NCBI RefSeq assembly: GCF_002736105.1
Contig: NZ_CP024123.1
Coordinates: 922,001 to 986,000 of the forward strand
Direction: 5' to 3'
Origin: Solibacillus sp. R5-41
Lineage (GTDB): Bacteria; Bacillota; Bacilli; Bacillales_A; Planococcaceae
DNA length: 64,000 bases
Positions 38,093 to 47,869 of the stretch are shown here, piece after piece. Position 1 is the stretch's first letter. Every line of letters begins with the position of its first letter. Below the pieces are notes generated by a model. The model made no database searches. It saw nothing but the letters and a program-made list of their open reading frames with translations, and was not told where the DNA came from. The position numbers and the translations under genes were made by a program.

Positions 38093-38109
38093 ATTTAGGG
38101 GGATGTGCA

Positions 38110-38652
38110 ATGGGGCAAATTCATGCAACGACAATCTTTGCGATTCATCATAAAGGTGAGTGTGCAATGGCTGGTGATGGTCAAGTAACACTAGGGAATG
38201 CAGTCGTAATGAAGCATACAGCGAGGAAGGTCAGACGTCTGTTTAATGGAAAAGTACTTGCTGGGTTTGCGGGTTCGGTTGCGGACGCATTTACACTTTT
38301 TGAAATGTTTGAAGCGAAATTAAATGAATACAATGGGAATTTACAAAGAGCGGCAGTCGAAGTTGCAAAACAATGGCGTGGAGATAAAATGTTACGTCAA
38401 TTAGAAGCGATGCTACTTGTGATGGATCAATCAACATTATTACTTGTTTCTGGGACTGGGGAAGTAATTGAACCAGATGATGGAATTTTAGCAATTGGTT
38501 CAGGTGGAAATTATGCGTTATCAGCAGGGCGCGCATTAAAAAAACATGCAGGCGATCATTTATCTGCGAAAGAAATAGCAGAGGCGGCCTTAACAACAGC
38601 GGCAGATATTTGTGTGTTTACGAACCATAATATTATCTTGGAGGCATTGTAA
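38110..38652 (+). CDS. hslV: ATP-dependent protease subunit HslV (ClpQ)
   Basis: A 180-residue proteasome-like peptidase subunit that assembles with HslU. The reading starts [14 protein letters not shown]. The Thr-Thr of ATTIFAI aligns with the N-terminal threonines of E. coli HslV, leaving a six-residue leader [23 protein letters not shown] and [14 protein letters not shown] are conserved. Residue 2 is Gly, not the Ser reported as important in the B. subtilis homologue. The ATG at 38110 has GGGGGAT upstream. It overlaps hslU by one base. Confidence 0.95.
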   Translation: MGQIHATTIFAIHHKGECAMAGDGQVTLGNAVVMKHTARKVRRLFNGKVLAGFAGSVADAFTLFEMFEAKLNEYNGNLQRAAVEVAKQWRGDKMLRQLEAMLLVMDQSTLLLVSGTGEVIEPDDGILAIGSGGNYALSAGRALKKHAGDHLSAKEIAEAALTTAADICVFTNHNIILEAL

Positions 38653-40040
38653 TGACAGCGAATAATTTAACGCCAAGACAAATTACCGAACAGTTAAATC
38701 GACATATTGTTGGACAAGAAACAGCGAAGCGTGCAGTGGCCATTGCACTACGCAACCGCTATCGTCGTTCACTCTTGCCTGAAGACTTAAAAAATGAAGT
38801 TAGTCCAAAAAATATTTTAATGATTGGTCCAACGGGTGTTGGTAAAACAGAAATTGCTCGTCGACTTGCAAAACTAACGAACGCACCATTTATTAAAGTT
38901 GAGGCGACAAAGTTTACTGAAGTAGGATATGTTGGTCGTGATGTGGAATCGATGGTACGTGATTTAGTAGAGGCTTCTCGTCGACTTGTGAAGGAAGAGT
39001 TGGTTGAAGCTGTTCAAGGGCAAGCCGAGTTCAATGCAAACGAGCAACTTGTGAAATTATTAGCACCATCCAAGTTGAAGGATAAAGTTGTTCAAAATCC
39101 ATTTGAGATGTTTTTTGGTCAAAAAGATAATCCGCAAGAGGATGGAAATCAAGCGGAAGATACGGAAGTTCGTACTCGTCGTGCTCAAATTGCCCAAGAT
39201 TTAAAAAACGGCAAGCTTGAAGAACAATGGGTGACGATTGAAGTGACTGAAGCTGCGCCGTCTTTGTTCGATGCAATGCCAGGTATGGATATGAATGCTG
39301 GTGGTATGCAAGATATGCTTTCCAATTTAATGCCGAAAAAAACCAAAAAGCGTAAAGTACAAGTAAAAGACGCACGCCGCATATTAACGCAAGAAGAGGC
39401 GAATAAATTAATCGACTCGGACGAATTATCGAATGAAGCAATACGAAGAGCTGAGCAAGCAGGCATAATTTTTATTGATGAAATTGATAAAATTGCAAGT
39501 AAAGGTTCTTCATCAGCAGAAGTTTCCCGAGAAGGCGTTCAACGTGATATTTTACCGATTGTTGAAGGTTCTACTGTGACAACTAAGTATGGTTCCGTTA
39601 AAACTGATTACATGCTATTTATTGCAGCAGGAGCGTTCCATATGTCGAAGCCTAGCGATTTGATTCCGGAATTGCAAGGGCGCTTCCCGATTCGTGTTGA
39701 ACTAGAAAAATTAACAAAAGCGGATTTCGTGCGTATTTTGCAAGAGCCTGATCAATCATTGATCTTACAATATAAAGCGTTGCTAGAAACTGAGGGTGTC
39801 ACAATAGATTTCACAGAGTCAGCCATTGAGCGAATCGCAGAAATTGCAACAGAAGTAAATCAAGAAACCGATAATATTGGTGCCCGTCGTTTGCATACGA
39901 TTTTAGAACGCTTATTAGAAGAGCTATCCTATGAAGCATCAGAAATTGCTCCAGCACATATTGAAATTACACCGAATTATGTAAATCAAAAGTTGGAAAA
40001 TATCGTTAAAAACAAAGATTTGTCACAATTCATCTTATAA
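38652..40040 (+). CDS. hslU: ATP-dependent protease ATPase subunit HslU (ClpY)
   Basis: A 462-residue AAA+ unfoldase feeding substrates to HslV. It has Walker [10 protein letters not shown] near residue 58, the pore motif GYVGRD, the inserted I-domain (about 110–240, rich in Met and charged residues), Walker [11 protein letters not shown], sensor RFPIRVEL and a C-terminal LSQFIL tail for docking on HslV. TAATG overlap with hslV. Confidence 0.96.
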   Translation: MTANNLTPRQITEQLNRHIVGQETAKRAVAIALRNRYRRSLLPEDLKNEVSPKNILMIGPTGVGKTEIARRLAKLTNAPFIKVEATKFTEVGYVGRDVESMVRDLVEASRRLVKEELVEAVQGQAEFNANEQLVKLLAPSKLKDKVVQNPFEMFFGQKDNPQEDGNQAEDTEVRTRRAQIAQDLKNGKLEEQWVTIEVTEAAPSLFDAMPGMDMNAGGMQDMLSNLMPKKTKKRKVQVKDARRILTQEEANKLIDSDELSNEAIRRAEQAGIIFIDEIDKIASKGSSSAEVSREGVQRDILPIVEGSTVTTKYGSVKTDYMLFIAAGAFHMSKPSDLIPELQGRFPIRVELEKLTKADFVRILQEPDQSLILQYKALLETEGVTIDFTESAIERIAEIATEVNQETDNIGARRLHTILERLLEELSYEASEIAPAHIEITPNYVNQKLENIVKNKDLSQFIL

Positions 40041-40121
40041 TGTAAGTTGAATTAGTATCATTAAATTATAAAAACCTTTAGAATATTAAGTGAATTAATT
40101 AGTCCTGTAGGAGGAAATGAA

Positions 40122-40901
40122 ATGAATTTATTAGCAAAAACAAGAAAAATCAATGCAATGCTCCAAGCGTCTGCAGGAAAGCCAGTAAACTTTAAAGAAA
40201 TGGCAGATACATTAGGAAACATCATTGAAAGCAACGTATTTATCGTAAGCCGTAAAGGGAAATTACTAGGGATTTCAATTCAACAACAAATTGAAAATGA
40301 CCGCGTTAAGAAAATGATTGCTGAGCGTCAATTCCCTGAAAAATATACTCAAAACTTATTTAATATTACTGAAACATCTCCAAACCTTGATATTGAAAAC
40401 GAACACACTGCTTTCCCAGTTGAAAATAAAGAATTATTTGCGACAGGGTTAACAACAATCGTTCCAATTATTGGTGGTGGTGAACGTTTAGGTACATTAG
40501 TATTAGCTCGTATTCGTGACCAATTTGAAGATGATGATTTAATCTTAGCTGAATACGGCGCAACAGTAGTAGGTATGGAAATTTTACGTGAAAAATCAGA
40601 AGAGATTGAAGAAGAAGCCCGCTCAAAAGCAGTTGTTCAAATGGCGATTAATTCTTTATCTTATTCGGAGCTTGAAGCGATTGAACATATTTTTGAAGAG
40701 CTAGATGGAAACGAAGGGCTATTAGTAGCTTCTAAAATTGCTGACCGTGTTGGGATTACGCGTTCTGTAATCGTTAACGCATTACGCAAGTTAGAATCAG
40801 CAGGTGTAATTGAGTCACGTTCTTTAGGTATGAAAGGAACGTATATCAAAGTACTTAATGATAAGTTCTTAACAGCTTTAGCTGAAATAAAAATGAAATA
40901 A
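40122..40901 (+). CDS. codY: GTP- and branched-chain amino acid-sensing global regulator CodY
   Basis: A 259-residue repressor of nutrient-limitation genes. The N-terminal GAF domain (about 1–155) binds branched-chain amino acids. The C-terminal winged helix-turn-helix has the conserved [26 protein letters not shown]. Its targets in relatives include motility genes, and the fla/che operon follows here. AGGAGGAA precedes the ATG. A strong terminator follows. Confidence 0.97.
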   Translation: MNLLAKTRKINAMLQASAGKPVNFKEMADTLGNIIESNVFIVSRKGKLLGISIQQQIENDRVKKMIAERQFPEKYTQNLFNITETSPNLDIENEHTAFPVENKELFATGLTTIVPIIGGGERLGTLVLARIRDQFEDDDLILAEYGATVVGMEILREKSEEIEEEARSKAVVQMAINSLSYSELEAIEHIFEELDGNEGLLVASKIADRVGITRSVIVNALRKLESAGVIESRSLGMKGTYIKVLNDKFLTALAEIKMK

Positions 40902-40916
40902 AATAATGAATTGATT

Positions 40917-40964
40917 AAAGTGCAATGGTTTGTGGAATACAAAACATTGCACTTTATTTTTTTT
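40917..40964 (+). terminator. Terminator after codY
   Basis: AAAGTGCAATG (40917–40927) pairs with CATTGCACTTT (40945–40955), followed by ATTTTTTTT. Confidence 0.9.
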
Positions 40965-41328
40965 GCAAAAATGGTAAAAAAAATAGAATGGTTTATAAGT
41001 AAATACTCATATGATCTCTTAGAGTGAACCTGATTTAATTGATGAAAGATACTTTGAAAATCAATATTTTGACCATTTTGTTACATACATAAGTTTTTTT
41101 GTCGGAAATTGTAGTAAAGTAGCGATTAAACTTTCGAATTTGAGTGTATTGTTTTGAAATGAATGAATGAGGGGCATTGAATAGCATGCCGGTTAGTAGT
41201 TACTTTTAACCATTAAAATTGGAGATATCAGGATAGATAGTTACTTATGTACTTATTTGTGGTAGAAATGTGAAGAAATTTAGACGTATTTAAAAACGTT
41301 CAAATGAATTGTTCATAAAAATGGTACG

Positions 41329-41354
41329 TAAAGACTACTAAAAAGAGCCGAAAG
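41329..41354 (+). promoter_or_regulatory. Candidate sigma-D promoter of fla/che
   Basis: TAAA (41329–41332), a 14-base spacer and GCCGAAAG (41347–41354) resemble the SigD consensus TAAA-N15-GCCGATAT. B. subtilis has a SigD promoter in the same position. Confidence 0.5.
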
Positions 41355-41366
41355 ACGATAGACACT

Positions 41367-41395
41367 TTGATTCATAATAATTACAATTGTAATAT
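41367..41395 (+). promoter_or_regulatory. Candidate sigma-A promoter of fla/che with embedded palindrome
   Basis: TTGATT (41367–41372) and TAATAT (41390–41395) are 17 bases apart. A perfect palindrome TTACAATTGTAA (41381–41392) overlaps the spacer and the -10 box, the position expected of a repressor site. Confidence 0.55.
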
Positions 41396-41441
41396 ATAGA
41401 GATGACTGTAGTATTAAGAAAGAATAGTAGAGGTGAAAAAT

Positions 41442-41834
41442 TTGAATCTTTTTGGCGGAACAATAAATAGTCTAGAAAAAGGACTTTCCTACGCGACATT
41501 AAAAAACAAAGCCATCGCGCAAAATATAGCGAATGTTGACACACCAAACTACAAAACAAAAGATGTTAGTTTTAAAGACGTATTAGATGATGTGAAAAAA
41601 TCGACAATTTCTGCAAATCGGAACGATGCAAGACATTATGATTTTCAAATTGAGGTTGGAAAAAATGGCGTTTATTCAAATGATAATTTCCGATCAAGAC
41701 CAAATGGCAATGCGGTAAATATGGATGTTGAACAAGCGAAGTTAGCGGAAAACACAATTTATTACAATGCGCTAATTGAACGTGTTAACGGCAAGTTTAG
41801 AACATTAAATACAGTTATTAAAGGAGGGAAATAA
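41442..41834 (+). CDS. flgB: Flagellar basal-body rod protein FlgB
   Basis: A 130-residue rod protein at the base of the axial structure. NIANVDTPNYK is the rod/hook family motif. The start is TTG 41442 (MNLFGGTI): AGAGGTGA at 41429–41436 is correctly spaced, and the B. subtilis protein starts equivalently with MKLFSGTI. The GTG at 41433 lies inside the ribosome site. It is the first gene of the operon, two bases before flgC. Confidence 0.94.
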   Translation: MNLFGGTINSLEKGLSYATLKNKAIAQNIANVDTPNYKTKDVSFKDVLDDVKKSTISANRNDARHYDFQIEVGKNGVYSNDNFRSRPNGNAVNMDVEQAKLAENTIYYNALIERVNGKFRTLNTVIKGGK

Positions 41835-41836
41835 AA

Positions 41837-42301
41837 GTGTCGATTTTCCATAGTATGAACACTACCGCCTCTGCATTGACATCACAACGATTACGTATGG
41901 ATGTTATTTCATCTAATATCGCGAACGTAGATACAACACGTGGTAAACAGGTGAACGGGGAATGGGAGCCATACCGTAAAAAATCTATTACATTAAAAGA
42001 ACAACAAGGTCAGTTTTCGAACTTCCTAAATGTTGCCATGGGGAAAACAGTGAAAAGCGGTGTCGGAAATGGTGTAAAGGTTACATCCATTAAAGAAGAC
42101 GAAGAGACGCCATTTAAACTTGTGTATGATCCGACACATCCAGATGCCAATGTAGATGGTTATGTACAAATGTCGAATGTTGATTTATTAAAAGAAATGG
42201 TAGATTTAGTTTCAGCTACTCGTTCATACGAAGCAAATATTACAGTGTTTAATGCAAATAAAAATATGCTAACAAAAGCATTGGAAATCGGGAAAGGATG
42301 A
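41837..42301 (+). CDS. flgC: Flagellar basal-body rod protein FlgC
   Basis: A 154-residue rod protein. It has the family N-terminus with SSNIANVDTTRG and the C-terminal MVDLVSATRSYEANITVFNANK helix. GTG start with GGAGGGAAA upstream. It is exported through the flagellar type III gate. Confidence 0.95.
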   Translation: MSIFHSMNTTASALTSQRLRMDVISSNIANVDTTRGKQVNGEWEPYRKKSITLKEQQGQFSNFLNVAMGKTVKSGVGNGVKVTSIKEDEETPFKLVYDPTHPDANVDGYVQMSNVDLLKEMVDLVSATRSYEANITVFNANKNMLTKALEIGKG

Positions 42302-42307
42302 TAACTA

Positions 42308-42619
42308 ATGGCGATTAATGCAGTATCTTTTATGTCTCCTACGCAATCTGTGAATGAAATAAACACGATTAATAAACAAGTAACCTCTGCAGATGCACAA
42401 GAAACGTTTGCTAATGCGCTAAAAGACGCGATATCTAACGTAAATGCTCAACAAATGCAATCTGATACGATGACACAAAAATTAATTAATGGTGGAGATG
42501 TCGATTTACACGAAGTAATGATTGCTTCTCAAAAAGCAAGTGTTACATTAGGTGCAACAATTGAAATTCGTAACAAAGCAGTAGAAGCTTATCAAGAAAT
42601 TATGCGAATGAGTGTATAA
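42308..42619 (+). CDS. fliE: Flagellar hook-basal body protein FliE
   Basis: A 103-residue adaptor between the MS ring and the rod. C-terminal signature: DLHEVMIASQKASVTLGATIEIRNKAVEAYQEIMRM. It begins seven bases after flgC. Confidence 0.95.
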   Translation: MAINAVSFMSPTQSVNEINTINKQVTSADAQETFANALKDAISNVNAQQMQSDTMTQKLINGGDVDLHEVMIASQKASVTLGATIEIRNKAVEAYQEIMRMSV

Positions 42620-42677
42620 TTATTTGGTCTAACGAAACATAAATTGTTGGGCATTCACTATAACCGGAGGATTCATA

Positions 42678-44273
42678 ATGAATGAACGATTTACAAAAAT
42701 TAAAAGTGACTCCAATAGTTTCTGGCAGAGTCGAACGAAAAATCAAAAAGGCGCAATTATAGGAGCAATTATAGGTGTTATTGCGCTAGCAGGTATACTT
42801 ACATATTATTCAACACGTACAACGATGGCTCAATTATTCCCAGAACTACCTACGGCTGAGGTGGGAAGAATTACAGAGGCATTAAGTGCCCAAGGTGTTT
42901 CCTATGAGGTGGCTAATGGGGGCACGACAATTTTAGTTCCAGAAGAGCAAGTAGATAACTTAAAAGTATCGCTTGCAGCTCAGGGCTATCCTGATTCTGG
43001 TGAAATTGATAACTCATTCTTTACGACAAATGCAGGCTTCGGTATGACTGATAATGAATTTGATGTAATCAAAAAGGCTGCAACTGAAACGGAATTAGCC
43101 AATTTAATTCGTAAATTTGATGGTGTTAAAGATGCGAATGTCATGATTACTTTACCTGACTCCGGTGTTTTCTTAAAAGATGCTCAAGGTGAGGCAACAG
43201 CCGCAATCGTGCTGGACACAGCTCCTGGACATAAGTTTTCAGATGACCAAATTAAAGGATTGTTCAACTTAGTGTCAATGAGTATTCCTAATTTACCAAA
43301 AGATAATATAACTATTATGAATCAGTACTCGGAGTATTATGATTTAGCTGCTGCTGAAAATGGTGGCGGTGGTATGGACAGTGTGACGGGGCAAATGGAA
43401 GTGAAGAAAACAATCGAACGTGATCTTCAACGCCAAGTGCAACAAATGCTAGGCACGCTTATCGGGCAGGATAAGGTCGTAGTAAATGTTTCGGCAGATG
43501 TTGACTTTAAAAAAGAAAATCGCCAAGAAGATTTAGTCAAGCCTGTTGATGAAGAAAACATGTCAGGAATTGAGATTAGTGCACAACGAATTACAGAAAC
43601 GTATTCGGGCGGTGCAGGTGCGGAAGGTTCGCCTGAAGCAGAAAATCCAACAGACAACCTGATAGATTATGTAGAAGGAACAACTGGAGATGGCGATTAC
43701 GAGCGCGTCGAGGAAACAATTAACAATGACGTCAATCGAATTCATCGTGAAATTCAAGAGAGTCCCTATAAAATTCGTAATCTAGGTATTCAAGTAATGG
43801 TAGAACCGCCAGTTGCAGATGATGCGGCATCACTTCCAGATGGTGTTCGTACAGATATTGAGCAAATTTTATCCACAATTGTGCGTACTTCTGTCGATCA
43901 AGAAGCTGCAGGTGATTTAACAGACGAAGAAATTGCCAATCGAATTGTCGTATCTGTTCAAGAATTCCACGGTAATGATGCCAATGCAACAGCACCAGAA
44001 TCGGTTATTCCTTGGTGGGTATGGGTAATTGGTGGCATCTTATTAGTCGCTATTGCATTACTAGTAGTTTACGTATTACGTGTTCGTAAACGTAAACAGC
44101 AAGAAGAAGAGCAAGGGATTATTGAAAGACAGCAGCAATTAATAGAAGTAGAAGATATTTCAGAAGAAAAAGAAACTGAAGCGACTGTACGCCGCAAGCA
44201 ATTAGAAAAAATGGCAAAAGATAAGCCAGAAGATTTTGCGAAGCTATTGCGTAGTTGGATTGCTGAAGACTAA
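42678..44273 (+). CDS. fliF: Flagellar M-ring protein FliF
   Basis: A 531-residue membrane protein forming the MS ring. Transmembrane segments lie near residues 26–45 and 446–468. Between them are the ring-building motifs (LFPELPTAEVGRITEAL, ANVMITLPDSG) and a variable linker rich in Gly/Glu. The C-terminal cytosolic tail ends PEDFAKLLRSWIAED, which binds FliG. CGGAGG precedes the ATG. Confidence 0.96.
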   Translation: MNERFTKIKSDSNSFWQSRTKNQKGAIIGAIIGVIALAGILTYYSTRTTMAQLFPELPTAEVGRITEALSAQGVSYEVANGGTTILVPEEQVDNLKVSLAAQGYPDSGEIDNSFFTTNAGFGMTDNEFDVIKKAATETELANLIRKFDGVKDANVMITLPDSGVFLKDAQGEATAAIVLDTAPGHKFSDDQIKGLFNLVSMSIPNLPKDNITIMNQYSEYYDLAAAENGGGGMDSVTGQMEVKKTIERDLQRQVQQMLGTLIGQDKVVVNVSADVDFKKENRQEDLVKPVDEENMSGIEISAQRITETYSGGAGAEGSPEAENPTDNLIDYVEGTTGDGDYERVEETINNDVNRIHREIQESPYKIRNLGIQVMVEPPVADDAASLPDGVRTDIEQILSTIVRTSVDQEAAGDLTDEEIANRIVVSVQEFHGNDANATAPESVIPWWVWVIGGILLVAIALLVVYVLRVRKRKQQEEEQGIIERQQQLIEVEDISEEKETEATVRRKQLEKMAKDKPEDFAKLLRSWIAED

Positions 44274-44287
44274 TAGGAGGTTCAGCT

Positions 44288-45301
44288 GTGTCCAAGAAAG
44301 ATAAAGATCTATCAGGAAAGCAAAAAGCAGCTTTACTGTTAATTTCTCTAGGACCAGAAGTTTCGGCTTCTGTATATAAACATTTAAGTGAAGAAGAAAT
44401 TGAACGTCTAACGTTAGAAATTTCAGGTGTAAAAAAAGTGGAATCCACAGTAAAGGAAGATATTATTGAGGAGTTTCATCAAATTGCTTTAGCACAAGAT
44501 TATATCACGCAAGGTGGTATTGGTTATGCGAAGACGGTACTTGAAAAAGCGTTAGGTTCCGAACAAGCACAGGCCATTTTAAATCGTCTAACTTCTTCAT
44601 TGCAAGTGCGTCCGTTTGATTTTGCACGTAAGGCTGACCCAGCACAAATTTTTAATTTTATTCAAAATGAGCACCCACAAACAATTGCCCTTATTTTATC
44701 TTATTTAGAGCCAGGGCAAGCTGGTGTAATACTATCTTCATTACCACAAGAAGTACAGGCAGATATTGCGAAACGTATTGCTATGATGGAATCTACATCA
44801 CCGGAAGTAATTAGTGAAATTGAGTCTGTGCTGGAACGCAAGCTTTCATCGACAGTTACACAGGATTACACAGAAACAGGTGGCGTAGATGCAGTTGTAG
44901 AAGTGTTAAATGGTGTCGACCGTCAAACAGAAAAAACAATTCTCGATGCACTAGAGATTCAAGATCCAGAGCTTGCAGAAGAAATCAAGAAACGTATGTT
45001 TGTATTCGAGGATATCGTTACACTCGACAATCGATCTATTCAGCGTGTTATTCGTGATTGTGAAAACGAAGACTTACTGCTATCGATGAAAGTTTCTTCA
45101 GACGAAGTAAAAGATATTATTTTCCGCAATATGTCACAACGTATGGCTGATACATTCCGTGAAGAGATGGAAATAATGGGACCTGTACGTTTACGTGATG
45201 TAGAGGAAGCACAATCACGTATCGTAGCTGTTATTCGTCGCTTAGAGGATGCGGGTGAAATCATTATCGCACGCGGTGGAGGAGATGATGTAATTGTCTA
45301 G
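44288..45301 (+). CDS. fliG: Flagellar motor switch protein FliG
   Basis: A 337-residue rotor protein coupling MS ring, switch and stator. The middle domain has the EHPQ motif (FIQNEHPQTIALILSYL). The C-terminal torque helix has charged residues in the FREEMEIMGPVRLRDVEEAQSR region. GTG start after AGGAGG. Its end overlaps the fliH start by eight bases. Confidence 0.96.
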   Translation: MSKKDKDLSGKQKAALLLISLGPEVSASVYKHLSEEEIERLTLEISGVKKVESTVKEDIIEEFHQIALAQDYITQGGIGYAKTVLEKALGSEQAQAILNRLTSSLQVRPFDFARKADPAQIFNFIQNEHPQTIALILSYLEPGQAGVILSSLPQEVQADIAKRIAMMESTSPEVISEIESVLERKLSSTVTQDYTETGGVDAVVEVLNGVDRQTEKTILDALEIQDPELAEEIKKRMFVFEDIVTLDNRSIQRVIRDCENEDLLLSMKVSSDEVKDIIFRNMSQRMADTFREEMEIMGPVRLRDVEEAQSRIVAVIRRLEDAGEIIIARGGGDDVIV

Positions 45302-46085
45302 AATTATCCGTTCGACAAATGCACATCCGGCAGAAGAACATATTGTAGAAATTAAACTACAAAGCTTTTTTGAACCCATTCACTTTACAGAGGAAGTTGA
45401 GGAAGCAGATGATGCGCCTCAACTAACTTTAGATGACATACAGCAAGAGCGTCTGCACACGATGCAAAGAGCTGAGCAGGAAATTCAAGAGCAACGTAAA
45501 CAATTCGATCAATTTTGCAATGAACAACTTGCCGCAATTGAAGCATTAAAGCAAACTTGGGAAGAAGAAAAACTCATACTTCAGCAACAAGCATATGACG
45601 AAGGATTTGCACAAGGCTATGAGGAAGGGAATCAAAAAGTACAAGCTGATATGGAACAATCGATAAAAACAGCTAATGCTACGATGACCTTAGCTGAAGT
45701 AAATGCGCAAAAATACATTGAATCACAAGAATCAGTTGTTTTAGAATTGGCATTAACTTCGGCAGAGCATATTTTAAATGTAGCACTGGATCGAGAGGAA
45801 GATCTCTTTATTTCGATTATTAAACGTGCATTAAAAGAAGCAAGAGAAATGAAAGAAATCAAGTTATATGTTGCGCCGAAATATCATGGAGTTGTTACGA
45901 AAAATCATGATGAATTAGCGGAAATGTTCCCTGTAAATGTACCGTTTATGATTTTTGTTAATGAGGATTTACTTGATGATGAAAGCTATATCGAAACGAA
46001 TCATGGGCGTATTGTTGTGTCACTAGACGAGCAATTACAAGAGCTACGTATACAATTAAATGAACTATTAGACAGTAAGGAATGA
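45294..46085 (+). CDS. fliH: Flagellar assembly protein FliH
   Basis: A 263-residue negative regulator and stator of the FliI export ATPase. A long coiled coil (about 45–120) contains GYEEGNQK, and a C-terminal V-ATPase E-like domain follows. TTG start at 45294, inside the end of fliG, with GGAGGAGATG upstream. It overlaps fliI. Confidence 0.9.
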   Translation: MSRIIRSTNAHPAEEHIVEIKLQSFFEPIHFTEEVEEADDAPQLTLDDIQQERLHTMQRAEQEIQEQRKQFDQFCNEQLAAIEALKQTWEEEKLILQQQAYDEGFAQGYEEGNQKVQADMEQSIKTANATMTLAEVNAQKYIESQESVVLELALTSAEHILNVALDREEDLFISIIKRALKEAREMKEIKLYVAPKYHGVVTKNHDELAEMFPVNVPFMIFVNEDLLDDESYIETNHGRIVVSLDEQLQELRIQLNELLDSKE

Positions 46086-46090
46086 TACGG

Positions 46091-47416
46091 ATGAAAACGG
46101 CTCAATTAATTGAACATATTCCAAATCTCAATACATTTAAAAAGTTTGGTAGGGTGACGAGAGTTGTCGGTTTAATGATTGAGTCACAAGGTCCAGAAAG
46201 CTCGATTGGCGATGTTTGTAAAATCCATGTTCAGACGGTAAAAAATGGACAGCAAACGATTTTAGCGGAAGTTGTTGGCTTTAAAGATGAAATTGTTGTC
46301 CTTATGCCATTTTCTTCATTAAAAGAGATTTCAATCGGTTGTTTAGTTGAAGGTACTGGCACACCTTTAGAAGTAAAGGTCGGGCCAGAGTTAATTGGTA
46401 AAGTACTGGATGCGATGGGCAATCCATTTGATGGGCAAGCATTACCAAGAGGGTTAACATCCGTGCAAACGGAAAAAGAACCACCAAATCCGCTTCATCG
46501 TCCACCAATCGACGAACAGCTTGAAGTGGGCGTAAAGGCAATCGACGGTATGCTAACAGTTGGTAGTGGTCAGCGTGTCGGGATATTCGCCGGCTCTGGT
46601 GTCGGGAAAAGTACATTGCTTGGAATGATTGCACGCAATACAAAAGCAGATATTAATGTTATTGCATTAGTAGGGGAACGTGGGCGTGAAGTGCGTGAAT
46701 TTATTGAACGAGATTTAGGTCCAGAAGGCTTAAGTCGTTCAATTGTCGTAGCAGCTACGAGTGACCAGCCGGCATTAATGCGTATAAAGGCTGCATTCAC
46801 TGCCACAGCTATTGCTGAATATTTCCGTGATCGTGGTCATAATGTGATGCTCATGATGGATTCTGTTACCCGTGTTGCGATGGCGCAGCGTGAAATTGGC
46901 TTAGCTGTCGGAGAACCACCGGCAACACGAGGCTATACACCGTCTGTTTTTGCGATTTTACCAACGTTATTAGAGCGTTCTGGTACAAATATTCATGGTA
47001 CAATTACAGCGTTTTATACGGTTTTAGTTGATGGTGATGATATGAACGAACCTATTGCCGATGCAGTGCGCGGTATTTTGGATGGGCATATTGTATTAGA
47101 TCGTAATTTGGCAAACAAAGGTCAATATCCTGCTATCAATGTATTGAAAAGTGTCAGTCGTTTAATGAACCATATAGCTGATCCAGAGCATGTAAAAGCA
47201 GCAAGCCGATTGAGAGAATTGTATTTTGATTATTCGAAGTCTGAGGATTTAATTAACATTGGTGCGTATAAACGAGGAACTTCACGTGAAATTGATGAAG
47301 CGATTCAATATGAGCCTTTAATTACTGCGTTTTTAAAGCAAGGTTATAAAGAAAAAGTGTCCATTCAACAAACAGTAAATGAACTGGTAGCATTAGCGAA
47401 TGGCGGTGCGAAATAA
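46091..47416 (+). CDS. fliI: Flagellum-specific ATPase FliI
   Basis: A 441-residue hexameric ATPase of the flagellar type III export apparatus, related to F1-beta. Walker A GSGVGKST is near residues 168–175; VGERGREVREF, MMDSVTRVAMAQREIGLA and Walker B region are intact. Of two in-frame ATGs (46082, 46091) I prefer 46091: AAGGA at 46077–46081 is nine bases away, and the protein then starts MKTAQLIEHI as in relatives. Its stop overlaps fliJ by one base. Confidence 0.95.
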   Translation: MKTAQLIEHIPNLNTFKKFGRVTRVVGLMIESQGPESSIGDVCKIHVQTVKNGQQTILAEVVGFKDEIVVLMPFSSLKEISIGCLVEGTGTPLEVKVGPELIGKVLDAMGNPFDGQALPRGLTSVQTEKEPPNPLHRPPIDEQLEVGVKAIDGMLTVGSGQRVGIFAGSGVGKSTLLGMIARNTKADINVIALVGERGREVREFIERDLGPEGLSRSIVVAATSDQPALMRIKAAFTATAIAEYFRDRGHNVMLMMDSVTRVAMAQREIGLAVGEPPATRGYTPSVFAILPTLLERSGTNIHGTITAFYTVLVDGDDMNEPIADAVRGILDGHIVLDRNLANKGQYPAINVLKSVSRLMNHIADPEHVKAASRLRELYFDYSKSEDLINIGAYKRGTSREIDEAIQYEPLITAFLKQGYKEKVSIQQTVNELVALANGGAK

Positions 47417-47865
47417 TGTCTAAATATACATATCGCTTTGAAAAAATACTTGTCGTGAAAGAACAAGAAAAAAATGAATCCGAAATGGCATTTAAAGAAT
47501 CAGTACAAGTGTTTGAGGAAATCGCGACAAAGCTATACGATTTATTAAAGAAAAAAGAAGATTTAACGACGTATCAGCGAGAGCGATTAGTTGTGGGCGC
47601 ATCCATTGACGAAATTAATCATTATTCGAGATTTATAGACAGCATGGAAAAAACAATTGCTGATGTTCAACAAAAAGTAGTACAAGCACGTGCCAAAATG
47701 AACTGGCATGAACAAAAATTATTAGAAAAAAACTTGGAAGTACGTAAATACGAAAAAATGCGTGAAAATGATTACGAGCATTACAAAGAAGATCAACAGC
47801 GCATTGAAGCGATTCAATTAGATGAACTTTCAACGATTGCATATTACAAGAAGGAAATCAGGTGA
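47416..47865 (+). CDS. fliJ: Flagellar export chaperone FliJ
   Basis: A 149-residue, almost entirely coiled-coil protein that docks in the FliI ring. It starts MSKYTYRFEKILVVKEQEKNE, typical of FliJ. TAATG overlap with fliI. Confidence 0.9.
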   Translation: MSKYTYRFEKILVVKEQEKNESEMAFKESVQVFEEIATKLYDLLKKKEDLTTYQRERLVVGASIDEINHYSRFIDSMEKTIADVQQKVVQARAKMNWHEQKLLEKNLEVRKYEKMRENDYEHYKEDQQRIEAIQLDELSTIAYYKKEIR

Positions 47866-47869
47866 TTTC

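Larger units (their letters stand above)
40902..41441. other. Intergenic codY / flgB: control region of the fla/che operon (540 bases)
   Basis: The longest gap in the window. It holds the codY terminator (40917–40964), an AT-rich tract, an imperfect hairpin GGTTA/TAACC (41191–41211), a sigma-D-like promoter (41329–41354) and a sigma-A-like promoter (41367–41395) containing a perfect palindrome. No gene of credible length with a ribosome site is seen. Confidence 0.65.

Noticed and set aside
41172-41201. Tiny leader peptide before fla/che (TTG or ATG start after GAGGGGC)
   Set aside because: It is only about ten codons, with poor spacing, and upstream of both candidate promoters, so it would not be in their transcripts.
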